Source: Geopseudomonas aromaticivorans
GTDB lineage: Bacteria; Pseudomonadota; Gammaproteobacteria; Pseudomonadales; Pseudomonadaceae
Length of the DNA stretch: 64,000 bases
Assembly (NCBI RefSeq): GCF_019097855.1
Contig: NZ_JAHRGL010000001.1
Span: forward strand, 186,001-250,000
Direction: 5' to 3'
The position numbers and the translations under genes are program-made. The notes beneath the pieces are model-generated. The model did not search any database. It saw only the letters and a program-made list of their open reading frames with translations, and was not told the DNA's origin. Numbering within the stretch: position 1 is the stretch's first letter; each line of letters begins with the position of its first letter. Shown piece after piece: positions 23,712-32,904 of the stretch.

Positions 23712-25190
23712 ATGGATTACACACAAAAGCTAACCTGCCAAAGGTTCCGACAATCAACAGTAGAAGGGAGAGAATTCAACGAAGAAATGGAAAGTGATCG
23801 CGGCCGAGCCATAAACTCCGCAGCAATCCGACGATTACAACAGAAAACCCAAGTATTCCCCCTCGAAACAAACTCCGCAGTCAGAAGCCGACTCACGCAC
23901 TCACTAGAAGTACAACAAACCGGAAGATACATAGCAAAATTAATACTAGCCAATCTTGGGGAAAGCAACGAACAAGAAAAACTAAATCTCCAAAACCTTA
24001 AAGACGGATTCATAAGCACCATTGAAATGGCGTGCTTGCTTCACGACATTGGAAATCCTCCCTTCGGACACTTCGGAGAGGAAGCCATATGTAGCTGGAG
24101 TCATGATTTTGTAAAGCCACTATTCGAAAAACTATTCAATGATCAACCACAATGCAACAACGATCTGGAAAAAATAATAAAAGACCTCTGCAACTTCGAG
24201 GGCAACGCGCAAGCGCTTAGAACTCTACATAGCCTACAAGCACTAAATCTGACCTACACACAGCTAGCATGCTTAATAAAATATACGCGCGCAGCATACG
24301 AAGAAAAGCCGCGAGAAGGAGACCCCTTCTATTACAGAAAGAAAAAACCCGGCTTCTATCTAACAGAAGAACCTTTGTTCGAAGAAATCAAACAAGCCCT
24401 CTCCATCGCTGACGGCTGCCGGTTCCCCCTAACATACATAATGGAAGCTGCAGACGACATATCATATTGCATTGCAGACATAGATGACGCTGTAGAAAAG
24501 GGCATATTATCAATAAAAAAACTGAACGAATCCCTAGAAAGCACATGGAAAACCCTAACTGAAAACAAACCCGAAGGGTTTGACAAGGAATACTTCCTAA
24601 GAATCACGGGAAGCGCATACCATGATTACAAATCCTCCGAGCACGACAAGGAACACAAGTACATACTAAAATTCAGAACAACACTTGTTAATGACCTTTC
24701 GAAATATGCAGCTCAACGCTACACCGACAACCACGAAAGCATCTTCAACGGAAATCTTGACGAGTCACTACTAGAAGGAAACGACAAATTTCATCTTGCA
24801 ACTGAAACTCTTCGCACCATTGCAAGAAAATTCGTTTTCACCAACAAAGAAGTTGAAGACTTAGAGCTTAAGGGATACGCAGTTATAGCAGGACTTCTAA
24901 ACATATACTCCCCACTATTAAAACTAAACCACAAGGACTTCCAATTCCTCATAACTGAAAACAGCATAAAAGGCAAGCCAATTGAAACACGCCTTTACCA
25001 CAAACTATCCAGCAAGCACAAATCAGCCTATTTAAAGTCAATAAAAGAATTAAATGAGAAAGAGCTCGCAGAGCCAGCACTACACATGCTCGAGCTCTAC
25101 CACAGAACCAGACTCATAACCGACTACATCAGCGGAATGACCGACAATTTCGCACTAGACGAATATAAGAATCTAAGCGCATCAATATAG
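23712..25190 (+). CDS. dgt: deoxyguanosinetriphosphate triphosphohydrolase (dGTPase, HD domain)
   Basis: A 492-aa HD-domain enzyme that hydrolyses dGTP to deoxyguanosine and triphosphate. It aligns by eye with E. coli Dgt along its length: ESDRGRAINSAAIRRLQQKT, RLTHSLEVQQTGRYIAK (His63), LLHDIGNPPFGHFGEEA (His111-Asp112), FEGNAQALRTLH, MEAADDISYCIADIDDAVEK (distal Asp) and the C-terminal DYISGMTDNFALDEY. The ATG at 23712 gives the family N-terminus; an earlier ATG at 23649 would add an unrelated 21 residues. Base and codon use are strikingly AT-rich compared with all neighbours, so the gene is very probably acquired. dGTPases are known to limit phage replication in several bacteria. Confidence 0.93.
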   Translation: MDYTQKLTCQRFRQSTVEGREFNEEMESDRGRAINSAAIRRLQQKTQVFPLETNSAVRSRLTHSLEVQQTGRYIAKLILANLGESNEQEKLNLQNLKDGFISTIEMACLLHDIGNPPFGHFGEEAICSWSHDFVKPLFEKLFNDQPQCNNDLEKIIKDLCNFEGNAQALRTLHSLQALNLTYTQLACLIKYTRAAYEEKPREGDPFYYRKKKPGFYLTEEPLFEEIKQALSIADGCRFPLTYIMEAADDISYCIADIDDAVEKGILSIKKLNESLESTWKTLTENKPEGFDKEYFLRITGSAYHDYKSSEHDKEHKYILKFRTTLVNDLSKYAAQRYTDNHESIFNGNLDESLLEGNDKFHLATETLRTIARKFVFTNKEVEDLELKGYAVIAGLLNIYSPLLKLNHKDFQFLITENSIKGKPIETRLYHKLSSKHKSAYLKSIKELNEKELAEPALHMLELYHRTRLITDYISGMTDNFALDEYKNLSASI

Positions 25191-25199
25191 CCAAAAACC

Positions 25200-25221
25200 G
25201 GCCTCTCACGCCCGAGAGGCC
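25200..25221. terminator. stem-loop after dgt
   Basis: GGCCTCTC (25200-25207), a 6-base loop, GAGAGGCC (25214-25221), ten bases after the dgt stop. On the plus strand the following sequence is A-rich rather than T-rich. On the minus strand the hairpin is followed by a short TTTTT. It probably marks a transcript end but the direction is not certain. Confidence 0.55.
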
Positions 25222-25267
25222 AAGTCAAAAATAAAAAAACAACACTAACGATTCATCCTGATTTTTT

Positions 25268-25504
25268 ATGCATCAACCTATTACTGGCTTCCATCTTGAC
25301 GACGAAAACCACTGGGTCGCCGAGCTTGCCTGCGGCCACAACCAGCATGTGCGCCACAACCCGCCGTGGGCCAGCCGGCCGTGGGCGGTCACCGCCGAGG
25401 GACGGGCGCGGATGCTGGGTTACGAATTGGAGTGCCGGAAATGCGCTGAGGGTGCGCCAGCGGATCGGCCCCAGGCGCCGGATGGGCCAGGTCGAACACC
25501 ATGA
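25268..25504 (+). CDS. DUF3565 domain protein
   Basis: A 78-aa protein starting MHQPITGFHLDDENHWVAELACGHNQHVRH, which is characteristic of DUF3565 as I recall it. Conserved CGH, HVRHNPPW, RPW and a C-terminal CRKC suggest a small zinc-binding fold. Function is unknown. No Shine-Dalgarno is visible; the upstream bases belong to the AT-rich island, so the insertion may have replaced the native leader. The last 15 residues are not typical of the family. Confidence 0.72.
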   Translation: MHQPITGFHLDDENHWVAELACGHNQHVRHNPPWASRPWAVTAEGRARMLGYELECRKCAEGAPADRPQAPDGPGRTP

Positions 25505-25546
25505 CCCGAGCGCTGCTTTGCTGGTGCGCGACCGGGCGGTCGCGCT

Positions 25547-25582
25547 GGTGGGTTACGCCGCTGCGCGGCTAACCCACCCTAC
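25547..25582. repeat. REP-like half element
   Basis: GGTGGGTTA (25547-25555) and TAACCCACC (25570-25578) form a hairpin ending in CTAC at 25582. It matches the right half of the doublet at 7814-7925 with one base difference in the loop region. It again lies between convergent genes. Confidence 0.7.
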
Positions 25583-25607
25583 GAAAGGCTTCGGGCTCAG
25601 CCCCCGA

Positions 25608-26324
25608 TCAGCTATCCGAATCGCGCGCGGCGAGGATTGCCGCCACCCGCTGCGGCTTGCAGTTGAGGTAGGCGGAAGACTGCATCCACTTGCGGTCGGG
25701 ATACCAGGAGAACATGAACTGCCCCCCCTTGAGATTGTCTATCACCATACGAGCCACTTCCGGACGCACCGCCGGGCAACCGTGGCTGCGGCCGATGCGG
25801 CCATGGCGCTTGACCCAGGCCGGATCGACGTAGTCGGCGGGGTGGATGACGATGGCGCGCTCGCGGGCACGGTCGTTGATGCCGGGCTCCAGGCCGTCCA
25901 TGCGCAGCGAGTAGCCGTGCTGCCCGTGATAGGTTTCCGAGGTGCGGAACAGGCCGATGCTCGACTGGTGGCTGCCTTCGCGATTGGAGAAACTGGTGGC
26001 GAAGTTTTCGCCGGAGCCCTGCCCGTGGGCGACCAGCTCGCGCAGCAGCAGGGTCTTGCGCTTGAGATCGAAGACCCACAGGCGGCGCTCCGACGAGGGC
26101 AGCGAGAAGTCGATGACCGCCAGACGGTCGGCCGGCGCGGAGCCGTTGTTGACCGCGCACTGCATGGCCGCCAGGGCATGGCGCAGCACTTCGTGGTTCA
26201 GGGTCGGCGCGGCCTTGGCCAGGCTGTCGATCAACGACGGAGCACTGGGGGGGCTTGCCAGTAGTGGAGAAGAGAAAGCCGCAAGACTTGCAGCCAGCCA
26301 GAGCGAGCGAATCAGCCTGGTCAT
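25608..26324 (-). CDS. murein L,D-transpeptidase catalytic domain protein (YkuD_2 type)
   Basis: A 238-aa exported protein with signal peptide MTRLIRSLWLAASLAAFSSP. The catalytic motif is HGRIGRSHGCPAVRPE, where the Cys after SHG is the nucleophile of L,D-transpeptidase-like enzymes. NREGSHQSSIGLFRTSETYHGQHGYSLRMDGLE is typical of the YkuD_2 subfamily found in many Pseudomonas. Its reaction on peptidoglycan is inferred from the family only. The ATG at 26324 is chosen because the signal peptide begins there. It is divergent from another L,D-transpeptidase at 26544. Confidence 0.85.
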   Translation of the reverse strand: MTRLIRSLWLAASLAAFSSPLLASPPSAPSLIDSLAKAAPTLNHEVLRHALAAMQCAVNNGSAPADRLAVIDFSLPSSERRLWVFDLKRKTLLLRELVAHGQGSGENFATSFSNREGSHQSSIGLFRTSETYHGQHGYSLRMDGLEPGINDRARERAIVIHPADYVDPAWVKRHGRIGRSHGCPAVRPEVARMVIDNLKGGQFMFSWYPDRKWMQSSAYLNCKPQRVAAILAARDSDS

Positions 26325-26543
26325 GGAGAAAGGTGTCCTCTGTTGTTGTACCGACAGAGCACGAGAAACTGCGGCGCCAGCCTCGCCAGCGCACCGCCCC
26401 ACGCTCCGTCCGTCCGTTACATGACGCCCTGTCGTTGTTACTGTCGTCCTGCTTATGATCAACGGCGCACATCAGCATCTGGCTGCGCTACCGCACGTTA
26501 TTAAGGCATTCTAGCAAGCAAATGATGGTCGGGAGTTGAGCGT

Positions 26544-28160
26544 TTGTCTAAAAAACACACAACCATGCTGGCGATGCTGCTGGCGAGCTGCCAGCTGGCA
26601 GTCGCCGGAGCAGTCGCTGGCGAGCCTGACAACGCGCTGCAAGCCGAATTGCAGCAGAGCCAGCTGAGCTGTGCCAGTCGCCCCGTGCCGCTCGCCGCCA
26701 GCGCGCGGGAAACACTGCTCGACTTCTACCGGCAACAGGGTTCCGAGCGTGCCTGGAACCGCGCCCGTCTCGCCAGCCTGCTGACGCAGCTGGAGCGCCT
26801 GGCCGACGACGGCCTGTCGCCGGAGACCTATCACCTGGCCGACCTGCGCAGGCTCGAGCGCCTCTCCGCCAGCGACGCCCAGCGCACTGCCTGCCGCGAA
26901 GTGCTGGCCAGCCATGCCTACTTGCAGGCGCTGCAGGACCTGAGCTGGGGCCGGCTCGATCCGGCGCAGGTGGAGCCGATCTGGCACTCCCAGCACACCC
27001 CGGCCCCCAGCAGGCCGAGCGGGGCTCCGGCTTTTGCGACCCGCGGACTGGACGACCTGGCCGCCACCTTCGAGCAGGCGCGCCCGCAGTTCAAGCCCTA
27101 TCGCAACCTGCGCAACGCCTATGCCCGCCTCCGCCAGCAGCCGTTGCCCGCCTGGCCGCGGATCGCCGACGGCCCGCTGCTGCGCCCGGACAAGCGCGAT
27201 CCCCGTGTGCCGCTGCTGGAGCAGCGCCTCAGCCGCGCAGGCTATCTGAGCAGAACGGCGCTCCGTCCGGCTGGCGCAGACAGCGACCTGTACGATCCGC
27301 TGCTGGTGGACGCCGTCGAAACCTTCCAACGCGACCATCAGCTGCAGCCCGACGGCGTCGTCGGCCCGGCGACCCTGACCGAACTGAACATCTCGGCCGC
27401 CGCCCGCCGGGACCAGGTGCGCGTCAACCTCGAACGCCTGCGCTGGCTGGCCCGGGAAATGGAGCCGAGCATGGTGCTGGTGGATCTCGCCGGCACCCGG
27501 GTGTCCTACTACCGCGACCGCCAGCTGCTGTGGCAGGCCCGCACCCAGGTGGGCCGGGCCGAGCGCCCCTCGCCTCTGCTGAAGTCGCGCATCACTCACC
27601 TGACCCTGAACCCGACCTGGACGGTGCCGCCGACCATCTTCCGCAAGGACAAGCTGCCGGAAATCCAGCGCAACATCGGCTATCTGGCGGAAAACCGCAT
27701 GCGCGTGCTGGATAACGCCGGCAACGAGCTGAATCCACATGCCATCGACTGGCACAACCCCCACGGCATCCTGCTGCGCCAGGACGCCGGCCCGAAAAGC
27801 GCGCTGGGCGTGCTCGCCATCCGCTTCCCCAACCCGTTCTCGGTGTATCTGCACGACACCCCCAGCCAGCAGCTGTTCAACAAGCTGCCCCGGGTGTTCA
27901 GTTCGGGCTGCGTGCGGGTCGAGAATGTCCTGCAGCTGCTCGACCATCTGCTGGCCGACGCCAGCCCGGCCGAGCGCGAGCGCATCGCCGAGATCCATGC
28001 CAGCGGCAAGACCAAGAACGTCAACCTGCCCCACGCCGTGACCATCCTGCTGGCCTACTGGACGGCGGAGGCCGACGACGCGGGTCGACTGCAGTTCCGC
28101 CCGGACATCTACCAGCACGACGCGCCGATCCTGGCCGCGCTGGAAGCTGCCGAGCACTGA
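26544..28160 (+). CDS. L,D-transpeptidase (YcbB/LdtD-like)
   Basis: A 538-aa periplasmic enzyme making 3-3 crosslinks in peptidoglycan. A signal peptide is followed by a helical region and a peptidoglycan-binding domain (LYDPLLVDAVETFQRDHQLQ then PDGVVGPATLTELN). Then comes a YkuD domain with VGRAERPSPLLKSRITHLTL, NPTWTVPPTIFRKD and the catalytic Cys near residue 456 in FSSGCVRVEN. The likely start is TTG at 26544, with GGGAG eight bases before it. An ATG at 26565 is possible but would lack that site. No partner operon. Confidence 0.9.
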   Translation: MSKKHTTMLAMLLASCQLAVAGAVAGEPDNALQAELQQSQLSCASRPVPLAASARETLLDFYRQQGSERAWNRARLASLLTQLERLADDGLSPETYHLADLRRLERLSASDAQRTACREVLASHAYLQALQDLSWGRLDPAQVEPIWHSQHTPAPSRPSGAPAFATRGLDDLAATFEQARPQFKPYRNLRNAYARLRQQPLPAWPRIADGPLLRPDKRDPRVPLLEQRLSRAGYLSRTALRPAGADSDLYDPLLVDAVETFQRDHQLQPDGVVGPATLTELNISAAARRDQVRVNLERLRWLAREMEPSMVLVDLAGTRVSYYRDRQLLWQARTQVGRAERPSPLLKSRITHLTLNPTWTVPPTIFRKDKLPEIQRNIGYLAENRMRVLDNAGNELNPHAIDWHNPHGILLRQDAGPKSALGVLAIRFPNPFSVYLHDTPSQQLFNKLPRVFSSGCVRVENVLQLLDHLLADASPAERERIAEIHASGKTKNVNLPHAVTILLAYWTAEADDAGRLQFRPDIYQHDAPILAALEAAEH

Positions 28161-28219
28161 CTGGCGGCTCTGGCGCGCGCCACGACAGGCGCCCGCCACC
28201 GCGCACTGCTCTACGCTGA

Positions 28220-29278
<1,059 letters not shown>

Positions 29279-29347
29279 GCGAGGCAGGCGCGCCGCTGCG
29301 GATCTACGCTGTAAGTCGTCATCCGGATAGACATCGAGAGGCCAACC

Positions 29348-29914
29348 ATGAACAGCAAGCCCGCCGGCGAACGCTTCCGGCTGTATTCGGCGCAGCAGCT
29401 CGACGGGGTGATCGAGCAGATGGCGCGCCAGGCTGCGGCGCTGTTCGTCGGGCGCCGCGAGGTGGTGCTGGTGGGCATCCTGCGCCGCGGCGAACCGTTG
29501 GCGCAGCGCATGCAGAGTGCGCTGGTGGAGCATTGCGGCCTGCCGCGCTGGCCGCTATACCCGCTGCACCTCAAGCGCTATGCCGACGATCTCAGCCTGC
29601 TGCATGCGGAAACGGCGCTGACCGAGAACCCCGAGCTGGCCGCCCTGGACCTGTCGCGCACCAGCCTGCTGCTGGTCGATGACGTGCTCTACGAAGGGCA
29701 CTCGCTGCTGCGGGCCAGCGCCTGGCTGGCCCAGCTGGGCGCGGTGGAGACGCGCACGGCGGTGCTGGTCGACCGTTGCGTGAGCCGCCAGCCGGTGCGC
29801 GCCGATATCACCGGGCTGCGCCTGCAGGTGGCCCCCACCGACATCATCGAGTGCAACGTGCCGCCCTATGAGCGCGAATTCTGCATCGAGGTGCTGCGCC
29901 GCGCCCTGAATTGA
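29348..29914 (+). CDS. PyrR-like phosphoribosyltransferase
   Basis: A 188-aa type I phosphoribosyltransferase. The PRPP loop is LLLVDDVLYEGHSL near residue 119. VLVGILRRGEPLA, KRYADDLSL, AVLVDRCVSRQPVRADI closely follow PyrR (uracil phosphoribosyltransferase/attenuator), except for Glu where PyrR has Thr in the PRPP loop. RNA-binding regulation is not implied. Because it follows an adenine deaminase, it may recycle hypoxanthine or uracil. An earlier AGGCC ribosome site lies just ahead of the ATG. Confidence 0.85.
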   Translation: MNSKPAGERFRLYSAQQLDGVIEQMARQAAALFVGRREVVLVGILRRGEPLAQRMQSALVEHCGLPRWPLYPLHLKRYADDLSLLHAETALTENPELAALDLSRTSLLLVDDVLYEGHSLLRASAWLAQLGAVETRTAVLVDRCVSRQPVRADITGLRLQVAPTDIIECNVPPYEREFCIEVLRRALN

Positions 29915-29957
29915 CGCCGCTCAGGGACCCTGCGCACCACTTCCGACCATCGCCAGG

Positions 29958-29986
29958 CTGGCAAGCGCGGGACTCGCCCGTATAAT
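29958..29986 (+). promoter_or_regulatory. promoter of the glycine-riboswitch gene
   Basis: CTGGCA (29958-29963), 17 bases, then a perfect TATAAT at 29981-29986. Transcription would start near 29993, a few bases ahead of the riboswitch. Confidence 0.75.
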
Positions 29987-29996
29987 GCGCCGGTTC

Positions 29997-30223
29997 GCAG
30001 GAGAGTGAGCGTTCGCCGCGGCCGCCAAGGCCATGCGGACGCTCCGCCGAAGGCGCAAACTCCCATAATCGCTCAGGCTCAAGAACTGTGGACGCCCATT
30101 TTCGCCACATCTGGAGAGCGGTTGCTACGGGCAACCCACCGAAGGGGCAAGCAGCCGACGGCTGCGTAAACTCTCAGGTACACAGGACAGAGGGAGAGGC
30201 GCTGCGGACCAAGGAGTCCTCTC
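29997..30223 (+). promoter_or_regulatory. tandem glycine riboswitch with probable translational expression platform
   Basis: Two aptamers in series are recognised from conserved cores. Aptamer 1 has GGAGAGTGAGC, GCCGAAGGCGCAAACTCCC and AACTGTGGACG, about 29998-30093. Aptamer 2 has CTGGAGAGCGG, ACCGAAGGGGCAAG, CTCTCAGGTACACAGGACAG, about 30110-30192. The end of aptamer 2 is followed by GAGAGG (30194-30199), which can pair with CCTCTC (30218-30223) just before the TTG start. A smaller hairpin, GGAC-CAAGGA-GTCC, places the AGGAG ribosome site in its loop. No intrinsic terminator is seen, so translational control is inferred. Glycine riboswitches upstream of TRIC/UPF0126 genes are known. Confidence 0.9.
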
Positions 30224-30841
30224 TTGCTCATCTACATCTATCTCATCGCGATCACGGCCGAAGCCATGTCCGGTGCGCTGGCCGCCGGCCGGCGCAACAT
30301 GGACATGTTCGGCGTCGCCCTGATCGCCTTCGTCACCGCTCTCGGCGGCGGCACGGTGCGCGACATCCTGCTCGGCCACTTTCCGGTGGGCTGGACCCAG
30401 CATCCGGCCTATATCTACCTGACCATCGGCGCCGGCCTGTTCACCATGCTGGTCGCCCGCTTCATGCATCACCTGCACAAGATCTTCCTGGTGCTCGACG
30501 CCATGGGCCTGATCGCCTTCACCGTGATCGGCTGCAACGTGGCGCTGGAGCTCAACTACTCGACCCCGGTGGTGATCATGGCCGGCATGATCACCGGCGT
30601 GTTCGGCGGCATCCTGCGCGACATTCTCTGCCAGCGCGTACCGGTGGTGCTGCGCCACGAACTGTATGCCAGCGTCTCCATGCTGGTGGCCATGCTCTAC
30701 CTGCTGCTGCACAAGTTCGGCGTCAACCAGGACATCACCCTGCTCGCCTCCTTCGGTTTCGGCCTGGCCTTGCGCCTGGCGGCGATCCGCTGGTCGTGGT
30801 CGCTGCCGGTGTTTTCCTACTCGCCCGGCCGCTGGGAATAA
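30224..30841 (+). CDS. TRIC/UPF0126 family membrane protein (putative glycine transporter)
   Basis: A 205-aa inner-membrane protein with about seven hydrophobic segments in two repeated halves. The repeats VTALGGGTVRDILLG and ITGVFGGILRDILCQ show the internal duplication typical of UPF0126/TRIC. The gene starts at TTG 30224, with AGGAG at 30212-30216; the next ATG is inside the first helix. A tandem glycine riboswitch upstream and the family name Gly_transporter point to glycine transport or efflux; cation-channel activity is also described in the broader family. Its stop directly abuts the convergent gene at 30842. Confidence 0.88.
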   Translation: MLIYIYLIAITAEAMSGALAAGRRNMDMFGVALIAFVTALGGGTVRDILLGHFPVGWTQHPAYIYLTIGAGLFTMLVARFMHHLHKIFLVLDAMGLIAFTVIGCNVALELNYSTPVVIMAGMITGVFGGILRDILCQRVPVVLRHELYASVSMLVAMLYLLLHKFGVNQDITLLASFGFGLALRLAAIRWSWSLPVFSYSPGRWE

Positions 30842-31507
30842 TCAGCGCGCCCAGGCCTGACGCAGCAACGCCTGCACCTCCTCGTCACTGGTCTGGCCGA
30901 AGTCGCTGTACCACTCGCCGATGGAGGACAGGGCGTCCGGCACCAGCGGGCAGACCACTTCGTCCACCAGCGGTCGGAGCATGGCGATGGCGTCGGTGGA
31001 GGCCACCGGCGCCACCAACACGATGCGCGCCGGGGCCTGCTGGCGCACCGCCAGCACCGCCGCGCGCATGGTCGAACCGGTCGCCAGGCCATCGTCGACC
31101 AGCAGCACCTGGCAACCCTGCAAGCCAGGGAGCGGGCGACTGCCCCGGTAGAGGTGGTCGCGCCGCTCAAGCTCGCGCGTCTGGCGCTCGGTCACCCTCT
31201 CGATAGTCGCGGCGTCGACACGACCGTAGCGCAGCGCCTCCTCGTTGAGCACCCGAACCCCGCCGCTGGCGATGGCCCCCATGGCGTACTCCTCGTGCCC
31301 GGGCATGCCGAGCTTGCGCACCAGCATCAGGTCGAGCGGCAGCGCCAACTCGCGGGCGATCTCCCACGCCACCGGCACCCCGCCGCGCGGCAGAGCCAAG
31401 ACGATGGTGTCGGACTGGTTTCGATAGGCATCGAGCAGGCGGGCCAGGGCCTTGCCGGCCGCGACCCGATCGGGAATCGGCACCTCGATCTGCGCCTTGC
31501 GCATCAT
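30842..31507 (-). CDS. phosphoribosyltransferase family protein
   Basis: A 221-aa protein with the PRPP-binding loop VLLVDDGLATGSTMRAAV near residue 130. The N-terminal half has IVLALPRGGVPVAWEIAREL and LMLVRKLGMPGHEEYAMGAI, typical of the stand-alone phosphoribosyltransferase group often annotated only as such. Substrate unknown. Two ATG codons are adjacent (31507 and 31504), both served by AGGAGG in the upstream bases; the first is taken. Its end touches the end of the gene at 30224. Confidence 0.85.
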   Translation of the reverse strand: MMRKAQIEVPIPDRVAAGKALARLLDAYRNQSDTIVLALPRGGVPVAWEIARELALPLDLMLVRKLGMPGHEEYAMGAIASGGVRVLNEEALRYGRVDAATIERVTERQTRELERRDHLYRGSRPLPGLQGCQVLLVDDGLATGSTMRAAVLAVRQQAPARIVLVAPVASTDAIAMLRPLVDEVVCPLVPDALSSIGEWYSDFGQTSDEEVQALLRQAWAR

Positions 31508-31766
31508 GCAAACCTCCTGCGGGCTGCAGGTCGGGCAGCCGGTTCCTGCAAGCCTATACCGGACAGCCGGGTCTGCAAGCCAGAAGCAGCCTGACGCCGA
31601 ATCGCGATCAGAATCCCTCTGCAAACAGCGAATGCAACTAAGGGTGCGGGGACAGGCTTGACCATAATCAAACGGTCCCCCGGCGCGCTTTTCAAGACTG
31701 GAGTGGACATGTGGCCGACACGGACATCGTGGGGCCGGCAGACCAATCTTTCAGCGGGAGTCAGTC

Positions 31767-32255
31767 ATGGACAAACATCAGCAGGGCCACAAAGACACGC
31801 TCCTCCAGCCTCAGCACCATGATCGAGACAAGGAGCACCAGCATCTGGCCGGCACCGCCCACTGCACCGGCTGCGGCGCCTATTTCCATGCCGGTCGCTG
31901 GTCTTGGCAGCGCGAGGCCGGCAGTCACCCCGAGGACATCACCTGCCCGGCCTGCCGGCGCATCGCCGAAAACGACGCGGCCGGCAACGTCATCCTGTCA
32001 GGCGGATTCGTGCAGGCTCACCGCGACGACCTCCTCCATCTGATCCGCAACACCGAGGAAAGCGAGAGCAAGGAACATCCCCTGGAGCGCCTGATCGGCA
32101 TCAGCGAGGAAGACAACAAGGTCATGGTCGCCACCACCGGCACGCATCTGGCCAACCGCATCGGTCACGCCTTGGAGGCCGCCTACGATGGGGAAGTGAG
32201 CTACACCTACACCGAAAACGAAACCCACCTGGACGTCAACTGGCAGCGCGGCTGA
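31767..32255 (+). CDS. BCAM0308-type zinc-ribbon protein
   Basis: A 162-aa soluble protein. After a His/Gln-rich start (MDKHQQGHKDTLLQPQHHD) it has a zinc ribbon with AHCTGCGAYFHAGRW and TCPACRRIAEND. A second half (LIRNTEESESKEHPLERLIG, VATTGTHLANRIGHALEAAY) looks like a small alpha/beta domain. From memory this is the BCAM0308 family, of unknown function, related in part to NMD3-like zinc domains. The gene stands between a divergent phosphoribosyltransferase and a convergent NlpC/P60 gene. Confidence 0.8.
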   Translation: MDKHQQGHKDTLLQPQHHDRDKEHQHLAGTAHCTGCGAYFHAGRWSWQREAGSHPEDITCPACRRIAENDAAGNVILSGGFVQAHRDDLLHLIRNTEESESKEHPLERLIGISEEDNKVMVATTGTHLANRIGHALEAAYDGEVSYTYTENETHLDVNWQRG

Positions 32256-32271
32256 GCAGCGCGTGATGGGC

Positions 32272-32793
32272 TCAGGGGTTGCGCGCCAGGCGCTCCCCGC
32301 CCAGCACGCGACGGGCATCGAGGTAGCGTTGTTGCCAGTAGCTGTTGTTGAGACTGTCGAGACGCACCGTGCCGCCGGCACTGGGGGCATGCACGAAGCG
32401 GTCTTCGCCGACGTAGATACCGGCATGACTGACCTGGCGGCCACCATTGGTGGCGAAGAACACCAGATCGCCCGACTGCAGCTGCTGACGCGCCACCTGG
32501 GGCGCGCGAAGCGCGCTCATCTCGCGGGTGGTACGCGGCAACTGCACCCCGGCGGCATCGCGGTACACGTAGCCGATCAGGCCACTGCAGTCGAAGCCGC
32601 TGTCAGGCGTGTTGCCGCCCCAGCGATAAGGGGTGCCAACCAGGCCGATGGCGCGAAACAACACATCCTCGGCAGGTCCGTAAGCGACCGGTGCCTGACG
32701 AACGGGTGTCTGGGAGGGAAGCGGAGCCTGCGAGGAGCAGCCCGCGAGGAGCGAGACGAGCAGGATACAGGCTAGGCGGAATGGCGCTGTCAT
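32272..32793 (-). CDS. NlpC/P60 family lipoprotein (C40 peptidase)
   Basis: A 173-aa cell-wall peptidase, probably a lipoprotein: signal MTAPFRLACILLVSLLAGC with lipobox LLAGC. The catalytic domain has TPYRWGGNTPDSGFDCSG with the nucleophile Cys, VSHAGIYVG with the His, and RFVHAPSAGGTV with the third residue. The family cleaves stem-peptide bonds. It is the downstream member of a tandem pair with the gene at 32905. Confidence 0.92.
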   Translation of the reverse strand: MTAPFRLACILLVSLLAGCSSQAPLPSQTPVRQAPVAYGPAEDVLFRAIGLVGTPYRWGGNTPDSGFDCSGLIGYVYRDAAGVQLPRTTREMSALRAPQVARQQLQSGDLVFFATNGGRQVSHAGIYVGEDRFVHAPSAGGTVRLDSLNNSYWQQRYLDARRVLGGERLARNP

Positions 32794-32904
32794 GTGGCAT
32801 ATCCTTGCGGCAAACGCCTGCGACTGTGCCGCGCATGCGAGCGCGGCACCCTTGCATCGATCAGCCCCGGCACGCCCCGCAAGGGGTGTGGCCGGGTCTT
32901 GCGC

